A stretch of 64,000 nucleotides of DNA, from contig CAWFEN010000010.1 in assembly GCA_963814865.1 (NCBI GenBank), positions 1 to 64,000 of the forward strand, given 5' to 3'. Source of the DNA: AP-15 sp963814865 (GTDB lineage Bacteria > Pseudomonadota > Alphaproteobacteria > ATCC43930 > CGMCC-115725). Shown piece by piece: positions 17,545 to 26,055 of the stretch. The position numbers and the translations under genes are program-made. Position 1 is the first letter of the stretch. Every line of letters starts with the position of its first letter. Below the pieces are notes generated by a model. That model did no database searches. It was given only the letters and a program-made list of their open reading frames with translations, and was not told the origin of the DNA.

Positions 17545-19428
17545 ATGCCGGACACGGCCGTTGCCCAACCGCGAGCGCACGAGAAGATCGGACAAAGCCT
17601 GGCCGTCGCCGCGCTCGGCGTCGTCTTTGGCGATATCGGCACCTCGCCGCTTTACACCGTCAAGCAGTGCTTCAGCAATGCCGCCAGCGTCAGCGAGCCG
17701 CGTGTCCTCGGCGTTCTCTCGCTGATCGCCTGGGCGCTGACCCTCGTCGTCACGGTGAAATACGTCATCGTGCTGTTGCGCGCCGACAACCGCGGCGAAG
17801 GCGGAATCCTCGCCCTGATGGTTCTGGCGCTGCGCGCCGCCGGGGGTCGGCGCAGCCCGTGGGTTCTCGCCGCCGGGTTGTTCGGAGCGGCGCTGTTCTT
17901 CGGCGATGGGGTAATCACGCCATCGATTTCGGTGCTCAGCGCGGCGGAGGGGCTCAAGGTCGCGACCCCCGCGCTCGAACCCTATGTACTGCCGCTGACC
18001 CTGGTGCTGCTGGTCGCCCTGTTTATCGTCCAGCGCCGCGGAACGGGCCTGGTCGGCGGCTATTTCGGCCCGGTCATCATCCTCTGGTTCGGCACGATCG
18101 GGCTCCTCGGCCTGATCGAGGTCGCCCACCGGCCCGCCATCCTTGAAGCCCTCGATCCGCGCCATGCGGTCAATCTGATGCTGCGCGATCCCTGGCAGGG
18201 GTTTGTGCTGCTCGGCTCGGTCGTGCTGGCGGTGACCGGAGCCGAAGCGCTCTACGCCGATATGGGGCATTTCGGTCCGGGCCCGATCCGGCGCGCCTGG
18301 CTGCGGTTTGTCTTTCCGGCCTTGCTGCTCAATTATTTCGGGCAGGGCGCACTGCTCCTTGGCCATCCCGAGGCGGTCGAGAACCCGTTCTTTCATCTCG
18401 GCCCGAGCTGGGCGATCTACCCGCTCGTCGGGCTCGCCTCGGCCGCCACCGTGATCGCCTCGCAGGCGGTGATTTCCGGCGCCTTTTCGATCGCCCGCCA
18501 AGCCGTGCAGCTCGGCTATCTGCCGCGGATGCAGGTTCGCCACACCTCCGAGCAGGAAATCGGGCAAGTCTATGTGCCGGCGATGAACGGCGTCCTCCTG
18601 GTGGCGGTGGTGGCGACGGTGCTCGGCTTCCGGTCCTCGGATGCGCTCGGCGGCGCCTACGGCATCGCCGTCACCGGCACGATGTCGGTCACGACCATCC
18701 TCGCTTTTGTCCATCTTCGCCGGAACGCCGGCTGGCGGCTGTGGCAGCTGATCCCGCTGTTCACCCTGTTCCTGGTAGTCGATCTCGCGTTCTTCGGCGC
18801 CAATCTCTTGAAACTGACCGAGGGCGGATGGTTCCCGTTAGCGATTGCCGGCGCTGTCTATACGGTCATGCTGACCTGGTTGTGGGGACGCGACCGCCTC
18901 GCGACGCGCCGGGCGAGCGGCGCCCTGCCGCTCGCCACGCTGATCGAGACGTTGCGCCCGGACCGGCCCGTGCGCGTCCCCGGCACGGCCGTCTACATGA
19001 CCGCGCGGGTCGAAAATGTGCCTGCGGCACTCCTGCACAACATGAAGCACAACAAGATCCTGCACGAGCGCAACGTGCTGATGACCGTGCGCACCGAGGA
19101 CGTGCCGCGGCTGCCCGAAGGAGAGCGGCTGGAGATCCGCCATCTGGGCCAGAACTTTCACACGGTGACGATCCACAACGGCTTTCTCGAACAGCCCGAC
19201 ATCCCGCGCGCGCTGGCGCTGTGCCGCGTCGGCGGGTTCCGCTTCAATCTGATGGAGACGTCGTTCTTTGTCGGACGCGAGAAAATTGTCGCCAAACGCC
19301 CGCCGGGCATCACCCTGCCCTTCAAAAAGCTGTTTATCCTGCTGTCGAACCTCGCCCTCGACGCGACCGAGTTCTTCCGGATCCCGGTCAACCGCATCGT
19401 CGAGCTCGGCGGCCAGGTCGAGATCTGA
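17545..19428 (+). CDS. kup: KUP/HAK/KT potassium uptake protein
   Basis: The 627-residue protein starts at ATG 17545 (MPDTAVAQPRAHEK); an upstream in-frame ATG at 17431 adds non-family residues. The family opening, ALGVVFGDIGTSPLYTVKQC, is followed by about 12 membrane segments over the first 450 residues. Landmarks include GEGGILALM, FGDGVITPSISVLSAAEGLK, GAEALYADMGHFG and YIVLPAMN-like VYVPAMNGVL. The cytoplasmic C-terminal domain ends FKKLFILLSNLALDATEFFR and IPVNRIVELGGQVEI. It imports potassium with protons across the inner membrane, important under potassium limitation or acid. It is not in an operon. The 249-base upstream region shows no riboswitch I can recognise. Confidence 0.95.
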   Translation: MPDTAVAQPRAHEKIGQSLAVAALGVVFGDIGTSPLYTVKQCFSNAASVSEPRVLGVLSLIAWALTLVVTVKYVIVLLRADNRGEGGILALMVLALRAAGGRRSPWVLAAGLFGAALFFGDGVITPSISVLSAAEGLKVATPALEPYVLPLTLVLLVALFIVQRRGTGLVGGYFGPVIILWFGTIGLLGLIEVAHRPAILEALDPRHAVNLMLRDPWQGFVLLGSVVLAVTGAEALYADMGHFGPGPIRRAWLRFVFPALLLNYFGQGALLLGHPEAVENPFFHLGPSWAIYPLVGLASAATVIASQAVISGAFSIARQAVQLGYLPRMQVRHTSEQEIGQVYVPAMNGVLLVAVVATVLGFRSSDALGGAYGIAVTGTMSVTTILAFVHLRRNAGWRLWQLIPLFTLFLVVDLAFFGANLLKLTEGGWFPLAIAGAVYTVMLTWLWGRDRLATRRASGALPLATLIETLRPDRPVRVPGTAVYMTARVENVPAALLHNMKHNKILHERNVLMTVRTEDVPRLPEGERLEIRHLGQNFHTVTIHNGFLEQPDIPRALALCRVGGFRFNLMETSFFVGREKIVAKRPPGITLPFKKLFILLSNLALDATEFFRIPVNRIVELGGQVEI

Positions 19429-19534
19429 GGGGCCGCCGAAACCGATCACCGCGGTCGGCGGCGGCGTCCCGCGCGCTTCGGCACCGTCCGCTCGGGAACC
19501 GCGAACCGACCTGCGTCTTCCAGCAGCTCACACC

Positions 19535-19601
19535 CGCTCGAAACCGGTGGGTTCGGTGACCGGCAGGTCCTGGAGGTAGCGGCGCCGGCAGTCGAGACCG
19601 A
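19535..19601. repeat. Second copy of the cinA 3' end (direct repeat, distal copy)
   Basis: About 60 of 66 bases match 22577-22642, including a 35-base identical core from GTTCGGTGACC. On the minus strand it encodes RRYLQDLPVTEPTGFERV, the same tail as CinA (RRYLQDLPVTEHTDFERS). No rest of cinA is present here. Together with the other copy it brackets the three-gene sulfur module. Confidence 0.75.
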
Positions 19602-19609
19602 CTCTGTCC

Positions 19610-20275
19610 TCAGCCGCCCGTGCAATAGGTGCAGCCGGCCTCCTGCGCGCGGTTCAGCCCCCACACGCCCGATGGGAGGAGAGTGATCCCCGGCACCAGG
19701 TTTGCCGCCCATTCCTTGGCCGCGTCGCCCGCGCTCACGCCGGCATTGCCGGCGAGCTGCTTGCTCAGGCCGTGCAGCGCCATGTTGCAGGCGCCGAACA
19801 CCGCATCTTTTGCGAGCAGCCGATCAACCGCCATGGCGTCTGTTGGCAGGACGCCGGGCTTTGGATTGAGGAACGGGTTTTTCACGGCCGCCGCCTTGGT
19901 CTCCGGATCAATTATCTTGAATGTTTCACCGATCTTATATTTCTCCCACATCGCACTGTTGAGAGCCACCAGGAGCCCTTGAGCGCGCAGGATGACGACC
20001 GCCGTCGCCGAACCCGGCGCCGCATCCGTCAGCAGGAAGGTGGACGCGAATTGAAGCGGGCGGCCGTCGTTGACACTGTAGCCGTCGAACACCTGGCGAT
20101 GGCGTCCCTTGAGCTTGCCGGGCCAGTTCAGGCCGTCGCCCGCCGGTGGCGTTGCGGCCTGTGCGCGCGACGCCGCGGACGCAAGTCCGGCGAGCCCAAA
20201 CACCGTTGCCCCGGCGAGGCGAAAGAAATTTCGGCGCGGAGCGCGGTCCGCCGTGTTTGCGTCGAGAGTGTTCAT
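19610..20275 (-). CDS. Tat-exported DsrE-like protein of the sulfur module
   Basis: The 221-residue protein is started at ATG 20275 (MNTLDANTAD), because GGAGGAG sits 5 bases upstream; the longer frame from 20287 starts inside that site. A twin-arginine signal is clear: RRNFFRLAGATVFGLAGLAS, so the folded protein is exported to the periplasm. The mature part has ATAVVILRAQGLLVALNSAM and DRLLAKDAVFGACNMALHG, resembling DsrE/F-like sulfur-carrier folds, and a C-terminal GCTYC pair of cysteines. The role is not established; neighbours (TauE exporter, TsdA-like cytochrome) suggest handling of a sulfur compound outside the cytoplasm. The DsrE assignment is from pattern and is tentative. Confidence 0.6.
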   Translation of the reverse strand: MNTLDANTADRAPRRNFFRLAGATVFGLAGLASAASRAQAATPPAGDGLNWPGKLKGRHRQVFDGYSVNDGRPLQFASTFLLTDAAPGSATAVVILRAQGLLVALNSAMWEKYKIGETFKIIDPETKAAAVKNPFLNPKPGVLPTDAMAVDRLLAKDAVFGACNMALHGLSKQLAGNAGVSAGDAAKEWAANLVPGITLLPSGVWGLNRAQEAGCTYCTGG

Positions 20276-20396
20276 CTGCTCCTCCATTGCCCGTCTGTTT
20301 CGTTGTGTTTAGGCGGCGGCTTGCCGGCCGATGGGTCGGCGGCGCGTCCCGTCGAAGGTGCACTCCTGAGGTCAGCTGTGGACACCGTCAACGCCG

Positions 20397-21176
20397 TCAC
20401 CTCAGGCCCCGGTACAGCATGTAGCCCGATACCACGACCAGCATGCACCCGAGCAATCGCGTCAGCGTCTCGCGTTGTGCCGAGAGCCGTTGCGCGAGCC
20501 CCGCACCGATCCATCCGCCACCGATACCGCCCACGATGAACAGCAGCGCCACCGGCCAATCAACGAGTCCGGCGGCGGCGTAATTGAGGGCGGTCGTGGT
20601 GCCGAAAACCCCCACCGCGACCAGCGCAGACCCGATCGCCGCGATTGTCGGCATACCGGTCCCAAGGATCAGTCCGGGCACCACGAGGAACCCGCCGCCG
20701 ATCCCGTAGAACCCGGAAAGCGAGCCAACCCCAAGCCCGATTTGACCGAGCCGCCAAAGATTGACCGGCCGCTGCGCGACGATCGGGCCAGAAGCGACCT
20801 TGCGCCGGCGCAGCATCATCGCCGCTACGAACAGCATCAGCAGCGCAAAAAGGATCAGCAGCCGGCGTCCGTCCACCGCTTTGCCGATCGACGAGCCGGC
20901 AAAGGCGCCGGCCAATCCAGCAGCCGCAAAGACCAGCGCCGGATACCACTGGACATGCCGCTGGCGGGCGTGCGGCACGAGATTGGCGAACGCATTGGCC
21001 GCGACCGCGACGGCACTGGTTCCGATCGCCAGATGCGGGTCTGGCATGCCCACGACATAGAGCAGCAACGGCATTGCGAGAATCGAGCCGCCGCCGCCGA
21101 TTAAACCAAGCGTGAAACCGACCATCACCCCGCTACAAACCGCTGCCGCCGTCTGGATCGGGTCCACCTGCGGCAC
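20397..21176 (-). CDS. TauE/SafE family sulfite or sulfonate exporter
   Basis: The 259-residue membrane protein has 7-8 hydrophobic segments in two repeats with the TauE/SafE signature: FTLGLIGGGGSILAMPLLLY in the first and GGGFLVVPGLILGTGMPT in the second, followed by ALNYAAAGLVDWPVALLFIV. It starts with GTG at 21176, which directly follows the stop TGA of the TsdA-like cytochrome (TGAGTG), so the two are coupled. Family members move sulfite, sulfoacetate or related anions. Placed after a thiosulfate-dehydrogenase-like cytochrome it probably exports a sulfur oxyanion. Confidence 0.85.
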   Translation of the reverse strand: MPQVDPIQTAAAVCSGVMVGFTLGLIGGGGSILAMPLLLYVVGMPDPHLAIGTSAVAVAANAFANLVPHARQRHVQWYPALVFAAAGLAGAFAGSSIGKAVDGRRLLILFALLMLFVAAMMLRRRKVASGPIVAQRPVNLWRLGQIGLGVGSLSGFYGIGGGFLVVPGLILGTGMPTIAAIGSALVAVGVFGTTTALNYAAAGLVDWPVALLFIVGGIGGGWIGAGLAQRLSAQRETLTRLLGCMLVVVSGYMLYRGLR

Positions 21177-22175
21177 TCAGCCGCCCGGAGCCGCGGGGGT
21201 GCGTCGCAGGGTTTGTGCGTTGTCCTTCTGCCATTGCCGGATTGGCTGCCACGGCCCGGTCAAATGCTGCGACGGCGGGAACGGGCCGAGAAACGGCGGA
21301 TAGGTCGCATCAGCGGGCTTGAGCGCGCGGTTGGGAAAATCCTTCTCGTTGCCCGGCCGGTGCGGCCTCGGTTGGCTGTCGATAAAAACGGCAACGTCGA
21401 ACGCATCCTGCGCGCTCAGGACAGGGTGGGAATAATCGGTGCCGAACGGCATGTTAGCCCGGATGAAGCTGGCCGCCGAGATCGGCCGTGCCATCCCCGC
21501 CCCATCGTTATAGCTGTCCGGTCCCCACAATGGCGGATATTGATAGCGATGTCGTTGCGCCGCCGCTTCCGGCGCCCAGCGCTTGCCCTGCCCGTCCGCC
21601 TGATGGCACACCGCGCAGGTGGCCGCGAACACCGCTGCCCCGTGTTTCGGATCGCTCGCCGAGGTCGGCACGGGGAGCGGCGGCACGCCCCGTCCCTCCG
21701 CGCGGCGTCCGGTCGGGACGCCGGCACTGATGAACCGGATATAAGTCAGCATCGCCTTCATTTCCGGGCTGTCCGGCGGCATTGCGCGGCCGTTCATGCT
21801 GCGCTCCATGCATCCGTTGATCCGGTCCTCCAGCGTACTCACCTCGTTATCACGGCCGATGAACTGGGGAAAGAGACCCCAGACGCCCGCGAGCGGCAAC
21901 CCGAACTTTTTGCTGCCCGCATCGAGATGGCAGCTCTCACATTCCAACCCGTTGCCGGAGAATTGTTTCGCGGGATCGCTGGCCTCCGGCCCGATCGTCG
22001 CGGCGGTGTGCACGATCAGGTCACGGCCGGCGCGCACCATCTGGCCGAACGCGTCCATCGGCAGTGCGTCAACATCGGGAATGGCCCATTCCTCGGCCGA
22101 CGCGCTGGTCAAGAGGGCGCCGCAGGTCAATGCGAATGTCAGCAAAAATTCTCGCATCACGTGTGGCATCGCCAA
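21177..22175 (-). CDS. Exported dihaem cytochrome c, thiosulfate dehydrogenase (TsdA)-like
   Basis: The 332-residue protein has a Sec signal (FLLTFALTCGALLTSASAEE) and two haem-binding motifs, CESCH at 79-83 and CAVCH at 187-191. Between them INGCMERSMNGRAMP matches the TsdA family, where the cysteine (here Cys122) is the unusual axial haem ligand of thiosulfate dehydrogenase. The first domain also has LAGVWGLFPQFIGRDNEV. TsdA joins two thiosulfate molecules into tetrathionate in the periplasm and passes the electrons on. A promoter-like pair lies upstream. The next genes are TauE and an exported DsrE-like protein. The assignment to TsdA rather than a related SoxX/cytochrome is fairly good but not proven. 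Confidence 0.75.
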   Translation of the reverse strand: MAMPHVMREFLLTFALTCGALLTSASAEEWAIPDVDALPMDAFGQMVRAGRDLIVHTAATIGPEASDPAKQFSGNGLECESCHLDAGSKKFGLPLAGVWGLFPQFIGRDNEVSTLEDRINGCMERSMNGRAMPPDSPEMKAMLTYIRFISAGVPTGRRAEGRGVPPLPVPTSASDPKHGAAVFAATCAVCHQADGQGKRWAPEAAAQRHRYQYPPLWGPDSYNDGAGMARPISAASFIRANMPFGTDYSHPVLSAQDAFDVAVFIDSQPRPHRPGNEKDFPNRALKPADATYPPFLGPFPPSQHLTGPWQPIRQWQKDNAQTLRRTPAAPGG

Positions 22176-22193
22176 TCCCCCCTCGTCGGTGTG

Positions 22194-22222
22194 ATGTTGT
22201 CATAATATTGTAAGCTAGTCAA
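22194..22222 (-). promoter_or_regulatory. Candidate sigma-70 promoter for the sulfur operon
   Basis: On the minus strand TTGACT at 22222-22217 is followed after 17 bases by CAACAT at 22199-22194, about 20 bases before the TsdA-like start. The -35 box is strong, the -10 box weak. The rest of 22223-22560 shows nothing I can name. Confidence 0.3.
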
Positions 22223-22560
22223 CCGGAAGTTTCCGATCACTGACCTGTCTCGCCGCCGCAGTACAACGCCTTCCCGCTCGGCGAGCAGGGTGGCCCACAG
22301 GGTCTGGGCCGGGGCGCGGTTGATCCGACGGAAACGCAGAAGGGACAAGTTGGGAGCGTATCGTTTGGCACAGGGATCGGTGCGGCAGCATCGCGGTTTG
22401 AATGCAGCAATGGGTTGCCGTCGGCGGTCTCCGCTCGCGCCGCCCGGCTACCGCCGCCGCGGGTGTCCGCGGGTCGCGGCCAGCCTTGTCGAATGTCCGC
22501 TTCGGATCCGCGAGCGGACCCGTGTGGAACTATGAGTCCACAAACCTTACCCGGTCGGGG

Positions 22561-23842
22561 CTATCGCCGTTCGGACCGTTCGAAATCGGTATGTTCGGTG
22601 ACCGGCAGGTCCTGGAGGTAGCGGCGCAGGCAGTCGAGGCCGAGTTCGACGGCGCCGAGGCGCACCCAGTCGCGCCCGCCATAGATCCGCGAGCGGCGCG
22701 ACTCGACGCGATTTCCATCGGTGATCGCGAGATGGATGCTGCCGCCGAAATCGATGCGGTCAGGGCCGTCATCGACCTCGATCAGCACCGCCAGCGCGTG
22801 GCTGACGCCGGTCTCGGCGCGCGCGGCGCGGGCCACTGCCTCGGCCGTCTCACGGCTCATTTCGCCGGCGATCAGTGCGCCGTCGAGACCAAGGGCGGCG
22901 GCGATCTCGGCCGGATCGCGGGCGACGAGGCCGCGCCGGAACACTTTTTCTGCTCCCGGCAAGGGTGCCAGGCGGGCGGCGATCTGGCCGCCGGTATAGG
23001 TCTCGACCACCGCCAGCGAAGTCATCCCGCCGCGCCAGCGCGTCGAGCACGACGCCTTCGAGCGTCTGATCGTCCTCGCCGAGGATGAAATTGCCGAGGC
23101 GCCGCCGCACCTCCGCCTGCACCGGCGCCAGCTTGCGCTCGATCTCCTCGGCATCGGCGCCGCGGATCGTCAGCTTCGTCTCGATCTGCGGATAGTGGCT
23201 GCGAAAGCCCAGCTTCACGCTGCCGTCGGGCACCAGCGCCTCCACTCCCGCCAGCAAGGCATCGACATGCAACTCGCCGAGCCCATAGGAATGGAACCGC
23301 TTCAGCCGAATGACACCCGGTGTCCCGCCGCGCGCCAGCAGCCGCGGAATGACCTGCTCCTCGAGCATGCGGAACAGCTCGCGCGGCACCCCTGGGGTGA
23401 AGAAAAACCGCGCGCTGCCGATGTCGAGGGCAAAGCCGCAGGCGGTGCCGACCGGGTTGTCGAGGATCTCAGCGGTGGTCGGCAGCATCGCCTGCTTTCT
23501 GTTGTTCGGCGACATCACCCGGCTGCGCCGGCGAAAGAACTCTTCCATCCGGCCGAGCCAATCCTCGTTCAATACGAGGGCGACGCCGGCGGCGCGCGCC
23601 GCGACCTCCTGCGACAAATCGTCGACGGTCGGGCCCAGCCCGCCATTGACAATGACCGCGTCGGCGCGGTCTCCGGCCATGCGAAACGCCGCGAGCAGTT
23701 CCTCGCGGTCGTCGCCGACGATCGTCCCCCAGGCAACCGAGAGCCCGAAATCCTCGAGCTTCTGGCTCATATAGCTGAAATTGGTGTTGACGATCTTGCC
23801 GGTCAGAACCTCGTCGCCGGTGCAGATGATCTCGATGCGCAT
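22561..23842 (-). CDS. cinA: CinA-family protein (molybdopterin-binding and amidohydrolase domains), one frameshift
   Basis: The start is taken at ATG 23842 (MRIEIICTGDEVLTGKI). The N-terminal MoaB/Mog-like domain shows VNTNFSYMSQKLEDFGLSVA, VIVNGGLGPTVDDLSQEVA and YFFTPGVPREL-like FFFTPGVPRELFRMLE. After the linker the frame breaks at about 23028, where one G is missing in a run of four, and continues as MTSLAVVETYTGGQIAARLA. That is the pyridine-nucleotide amidohydrolase (PncC) domain, with ET-Y-TGG where family members have ES-C-TGG. It ends RRYLQDLPVTEHTDFERS. Total length is about 427 residues, as usual. CinA removes toxic nicotinamide nucleotides and damaged cofactors. The tail is the repeat shared with 19535-19601. 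Confidence 0.85.
22577..22642. repeat. cinA 3' end, proximal copy of the direct repeat
   Basis: This is the end of the cinA reading frame. It matches 19535-19601 in about 60 of 66 bases in the same orientation. The two copies are about 3.04 kb apart and bracket the DsrE-like, TauE and TsdA-like genes. Confidence 0.75.
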
Positions 23843-23858
23843 GCGCTGCCCTCGTTTT

Positions 23859-24929
23859 TCAGTCAAAGGCGCGTTTGATGCGCGCCCAATCCTCGATCGC
23901 CCGTTCCTCGCCCGGTACCACGGCGATCACGATCTGGTTCCAGCCGGCGCCGCGCAGGGCCTCGATCCGCTGCTTCAGCTCCTGCTCGCCGGCGGTAAAG
24001 GTGGTGCGCCGGATCAGCTCGGCGGTGACGAATTTGCGTTCCTCGGGCTTGACGAAGACGAAATGGCCGCGGTGGTTGGTCAGCCAGCGCGCATCGGGCG
24101 GCTGAAAGCCGCGCGCCATCTCGACATAGCCCTGGATTTCGGCTGCGACCTCCGGCGGCGCCGCCGAGGTGTTCTGCCAGCCTTCCATGTCGACATCGGC
24201 CGCGCGATGCAGCAATACGGCGGCGCGCGGCCCGGCCTGTGCCATTGCGCGCCGGCTGTCGGCCGCCTCGCCATCCCCCAGCACGCAGCCGCAGGTCCAG
24301 GCGGTGGCGTAGAGATCACCCGGCGCCCTTCCCGCCGCTCGCCAGCTCTGCTGCATGCTCCCGAGCGCCGTCATCGCCCCCGGCACGTCGGAGACGAAGC
24401 TCTTCCAGCCGGCATTCAGCCTGGCCGTCAGCGCCTGCGAGCGCGGTCCATAGGCCGAGACGTGCAGCGGGATCGGGTCTTTGGTGTCGATCAGCCCGAT
24501 TTCGGGGTTCAGAAAACGGATTTTGCGACGTTTGCCCTCGATCGCGGTCTCGACCGTCTGGCCATGCAGCAGCCCATAGACCACGCGGATATATTCTTCC
24601 ATGTCGGCGAGCCTGACGGCACCGAGCCCCATCGCGCGGCGCGCCGAAAAGCCGGTGCCGATGCCGAAATCGATCCGGCCGGGCGCCAGCCCGTTCAATG
24701 TGGCGAGCGCGTTGGCCGTCACCGCCGCGATGCGGTTCGACGGCACCAGAACGCCGGTGCCGAGCCGGATCTTCGAGGTCTTCAGCGCCGCCGCGGCCAT
24801 CGCGACAAAGCAGTCGCCGGTGATCATCTGCGTGTCGAAGAACCAGGCATGGGTGAAGCCCAGCTCCTCGGCCCGCTGCGCCAATTTCCAGGAATCGCTC
24901 GCGCTGGCGATGCCGATACCGAAATCCAT
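23859..24929 (-). CDS. LLM-class (luciferase-like) flavin or F420-dependent oxidoreductase
   Basis: The 356-residue protein begins MDFGIGIASASDSWKLAQRA and shows the bacterial-luciferase-like TIM barrel landmarks GFTHAWFFDTQMI, IRLGTGVLVPSNRIAAVTAN and LNGLAPGRIDFGIGTG. The middle has YVEMARGFQPPDARWLTNHR and the end has an amphipathic helix, ERAIEDWARIKRAFD. It would bind FMN or F420 and oxidise or reduce an unknown organic substrate. Seventeen bases separate its stop from the cinA start; both are on the minus strand, so one transcript is possible. The substrate cannot be told from sequence. Confidence 0.8.
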   Translation of the reverse strand: MDFGIGIASASDSWKLAQRAEELGFTHAWFFDTQMITGDCFVAMAAAALKTSKIRLGTGVLVPSNRIAAVTANALATLNGLAPGRIDFGIGTGFSARRAMGLGAVRLADMEEYIRVVYGLLHGQTVETAIEGKRRKIRFLNPEIGLIDTKDPIPLHVSAYGPRSQALTARLNAGWKSFVSDVPGAMTALGSMQQSWRAAGRAPGDLYATAWTCGCVLGDGEAADSRRAMAQAGPRAAVLLHRAADVDMEGWQNTSAAPPEVAAEIQGYVEMARGFQPPDARWLTNHRGHFVFVKPEERKFVTAELIRRTTFTAGEQELKQRIEALRGAGWNQIVIAVVPGEERAIEDWARIKRAFD

Positions 24930-25133
24930 CTGTGCGCTCCGTTTTCGGCGCGAAGCTTAGCGGCTTGCATGACCTCGGAACAGCGCCTCGGCGCGAGACC
25001 GCGGAGACGTCGGAGCCGCGCCGGCGGGTGGTCCCGCAGATCGGTTGTGCCGCCGGCGGCATCGCGGGGCCGGCTTGACGCCGGGCGACAGGCGGCGACA
25101 GAATTCCCGACGCAGCAAAGGGAGGAAGGCGCG

Positions 25134-26048
25134 ATGGCCGAAATTCGGATGATGGCAAGCGGTTTGCGGTTTCCGGAAGGCCCGGTGGCGCTGGCCGACG
25201 GCTCGGTCATCCTGGGCGAGATCGCCGGCAGCGCCGTCACCCGGATCGCCCCCGACGGCGGCAAATCGACGATCGGCACTGCCGGCGGCGGGCCGAACGG
25301 CCTGGCGACAGGCCCGGACGGCGCGCTCTATGTCTGCAACAACGGCGGCAACGAATATGCGCAGGGCGGGTTTCTGTCGACCGGGCCATCCAGGGACTAC
25401 CAGGGCGGCACCATCCAGCGCATCGACCCGCGCAGCGGCGACACGCGCGTGCTCTACCGCGACTGCGGCGGCCACCGGTTGTCGGCGCCGAACGACATCG
25501 TTTTCGACCGTCAGGGCGGGTTCTACTTCACCGATCTCGGCAAAAGGCGGGCGCGCGACCGCGACCATGGCGGGCTCTATTATGCGCTGCCGGACGGCTC
25601 GAAGATCGTCGAGCTGGTCTATCCGATGCTGAGCCCGAACGGCGTCGGCCTGTCGCCCGACGAGAAGACCGTCTATGTCGCCGACACCGAAAGCTCGCGG
25701 CTCTTCGCCTTCGCCATCGTCGCACCTGGCGAATTGCGCAAGGAGCCGTTTCCCGCCCCTTACACCGGCCGGCTGGTCTGCGGACTGCCGGGCTTTCAAC
25801 GCTTCGACAGCCTCGCCGTCGAGGCCTCGGGCAATATCTGCGTCGCCACCCTGATCACCGGCCATATCACCGTGATCGCGCCCGACGGGCGGGTCGTGCG
25901 GCAGGTCAAGATGCCCGACGTCTACCCGACCAACATCTGCTTTGGCGGCAGCGACATGAAGACCGCCTACATCACCCTCTCCGGCACTGGACAACTCGGC
26001 GTCATGGATTGGCCCGAGCCCGGCCTGCACCTCAACTTCACCGCGTGA
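25134..26048 (+). CDS. SMP-30/gluconolactonase family lactonase
   Basis: The 304-residue protein starts at ATG 25134 behind a strong GGGAGGAAGG ribosome site; an upstream frame is not needed. It is a six-bladed propeller with FPEGPVALADGSVILGEIAG (metal-binding Glu), GGGPNGLATGPDGALYVCNN, LSAPNDIVFDRQGGFYFTDL and LSPNGVGLSPDEKTVYVADT. These contain the Glu, Asn, Asn and Asp positions that hold the divalent metal of SMP-30 enzymes. It likely opens sugar lactones, for example the product of sugar or alcohol oxidation. It is followed 7 bases later by a zinc alcohol dehydrogenase, so oxidation and lactone opening may be linked. Confidence 0.85.
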   Translation: MAEIRMMASGLRFPEGPVALADGSVILGEIAGSAVTRIAPDGGKSTIGTAGGGPNGLATGPDGALYVCNNGGNEYAQGGFLSTGPSRDYQGGTIQRIDPRSGDTRVLYRDCGGHRLSAPNDIVFDRQGGFYFTDLGKRRARDRDHGGLYYALPDGSKIVELVYPMLSPNGVGLSPDEKTVYVADTESSRLFAFAIVAPGELRKEPFPAPYTGRLVCGLPGFQRFDSLAVEASGNICVATLITGHITVIAPDGRVVRQVKMPDVYPTNICFGGSDMKTAYITLSGTGQLGVMDWPEPGLHLNFTA

Positions 26049-26055
26049 GGCTCCG

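Noticed and set aside
17539..18714. 391-codon minus-strand frame opposite kup
   Set aside because: It lies wholly inside the kup gene, is rich in Arg, Asp and His, and has no recognisable domain.
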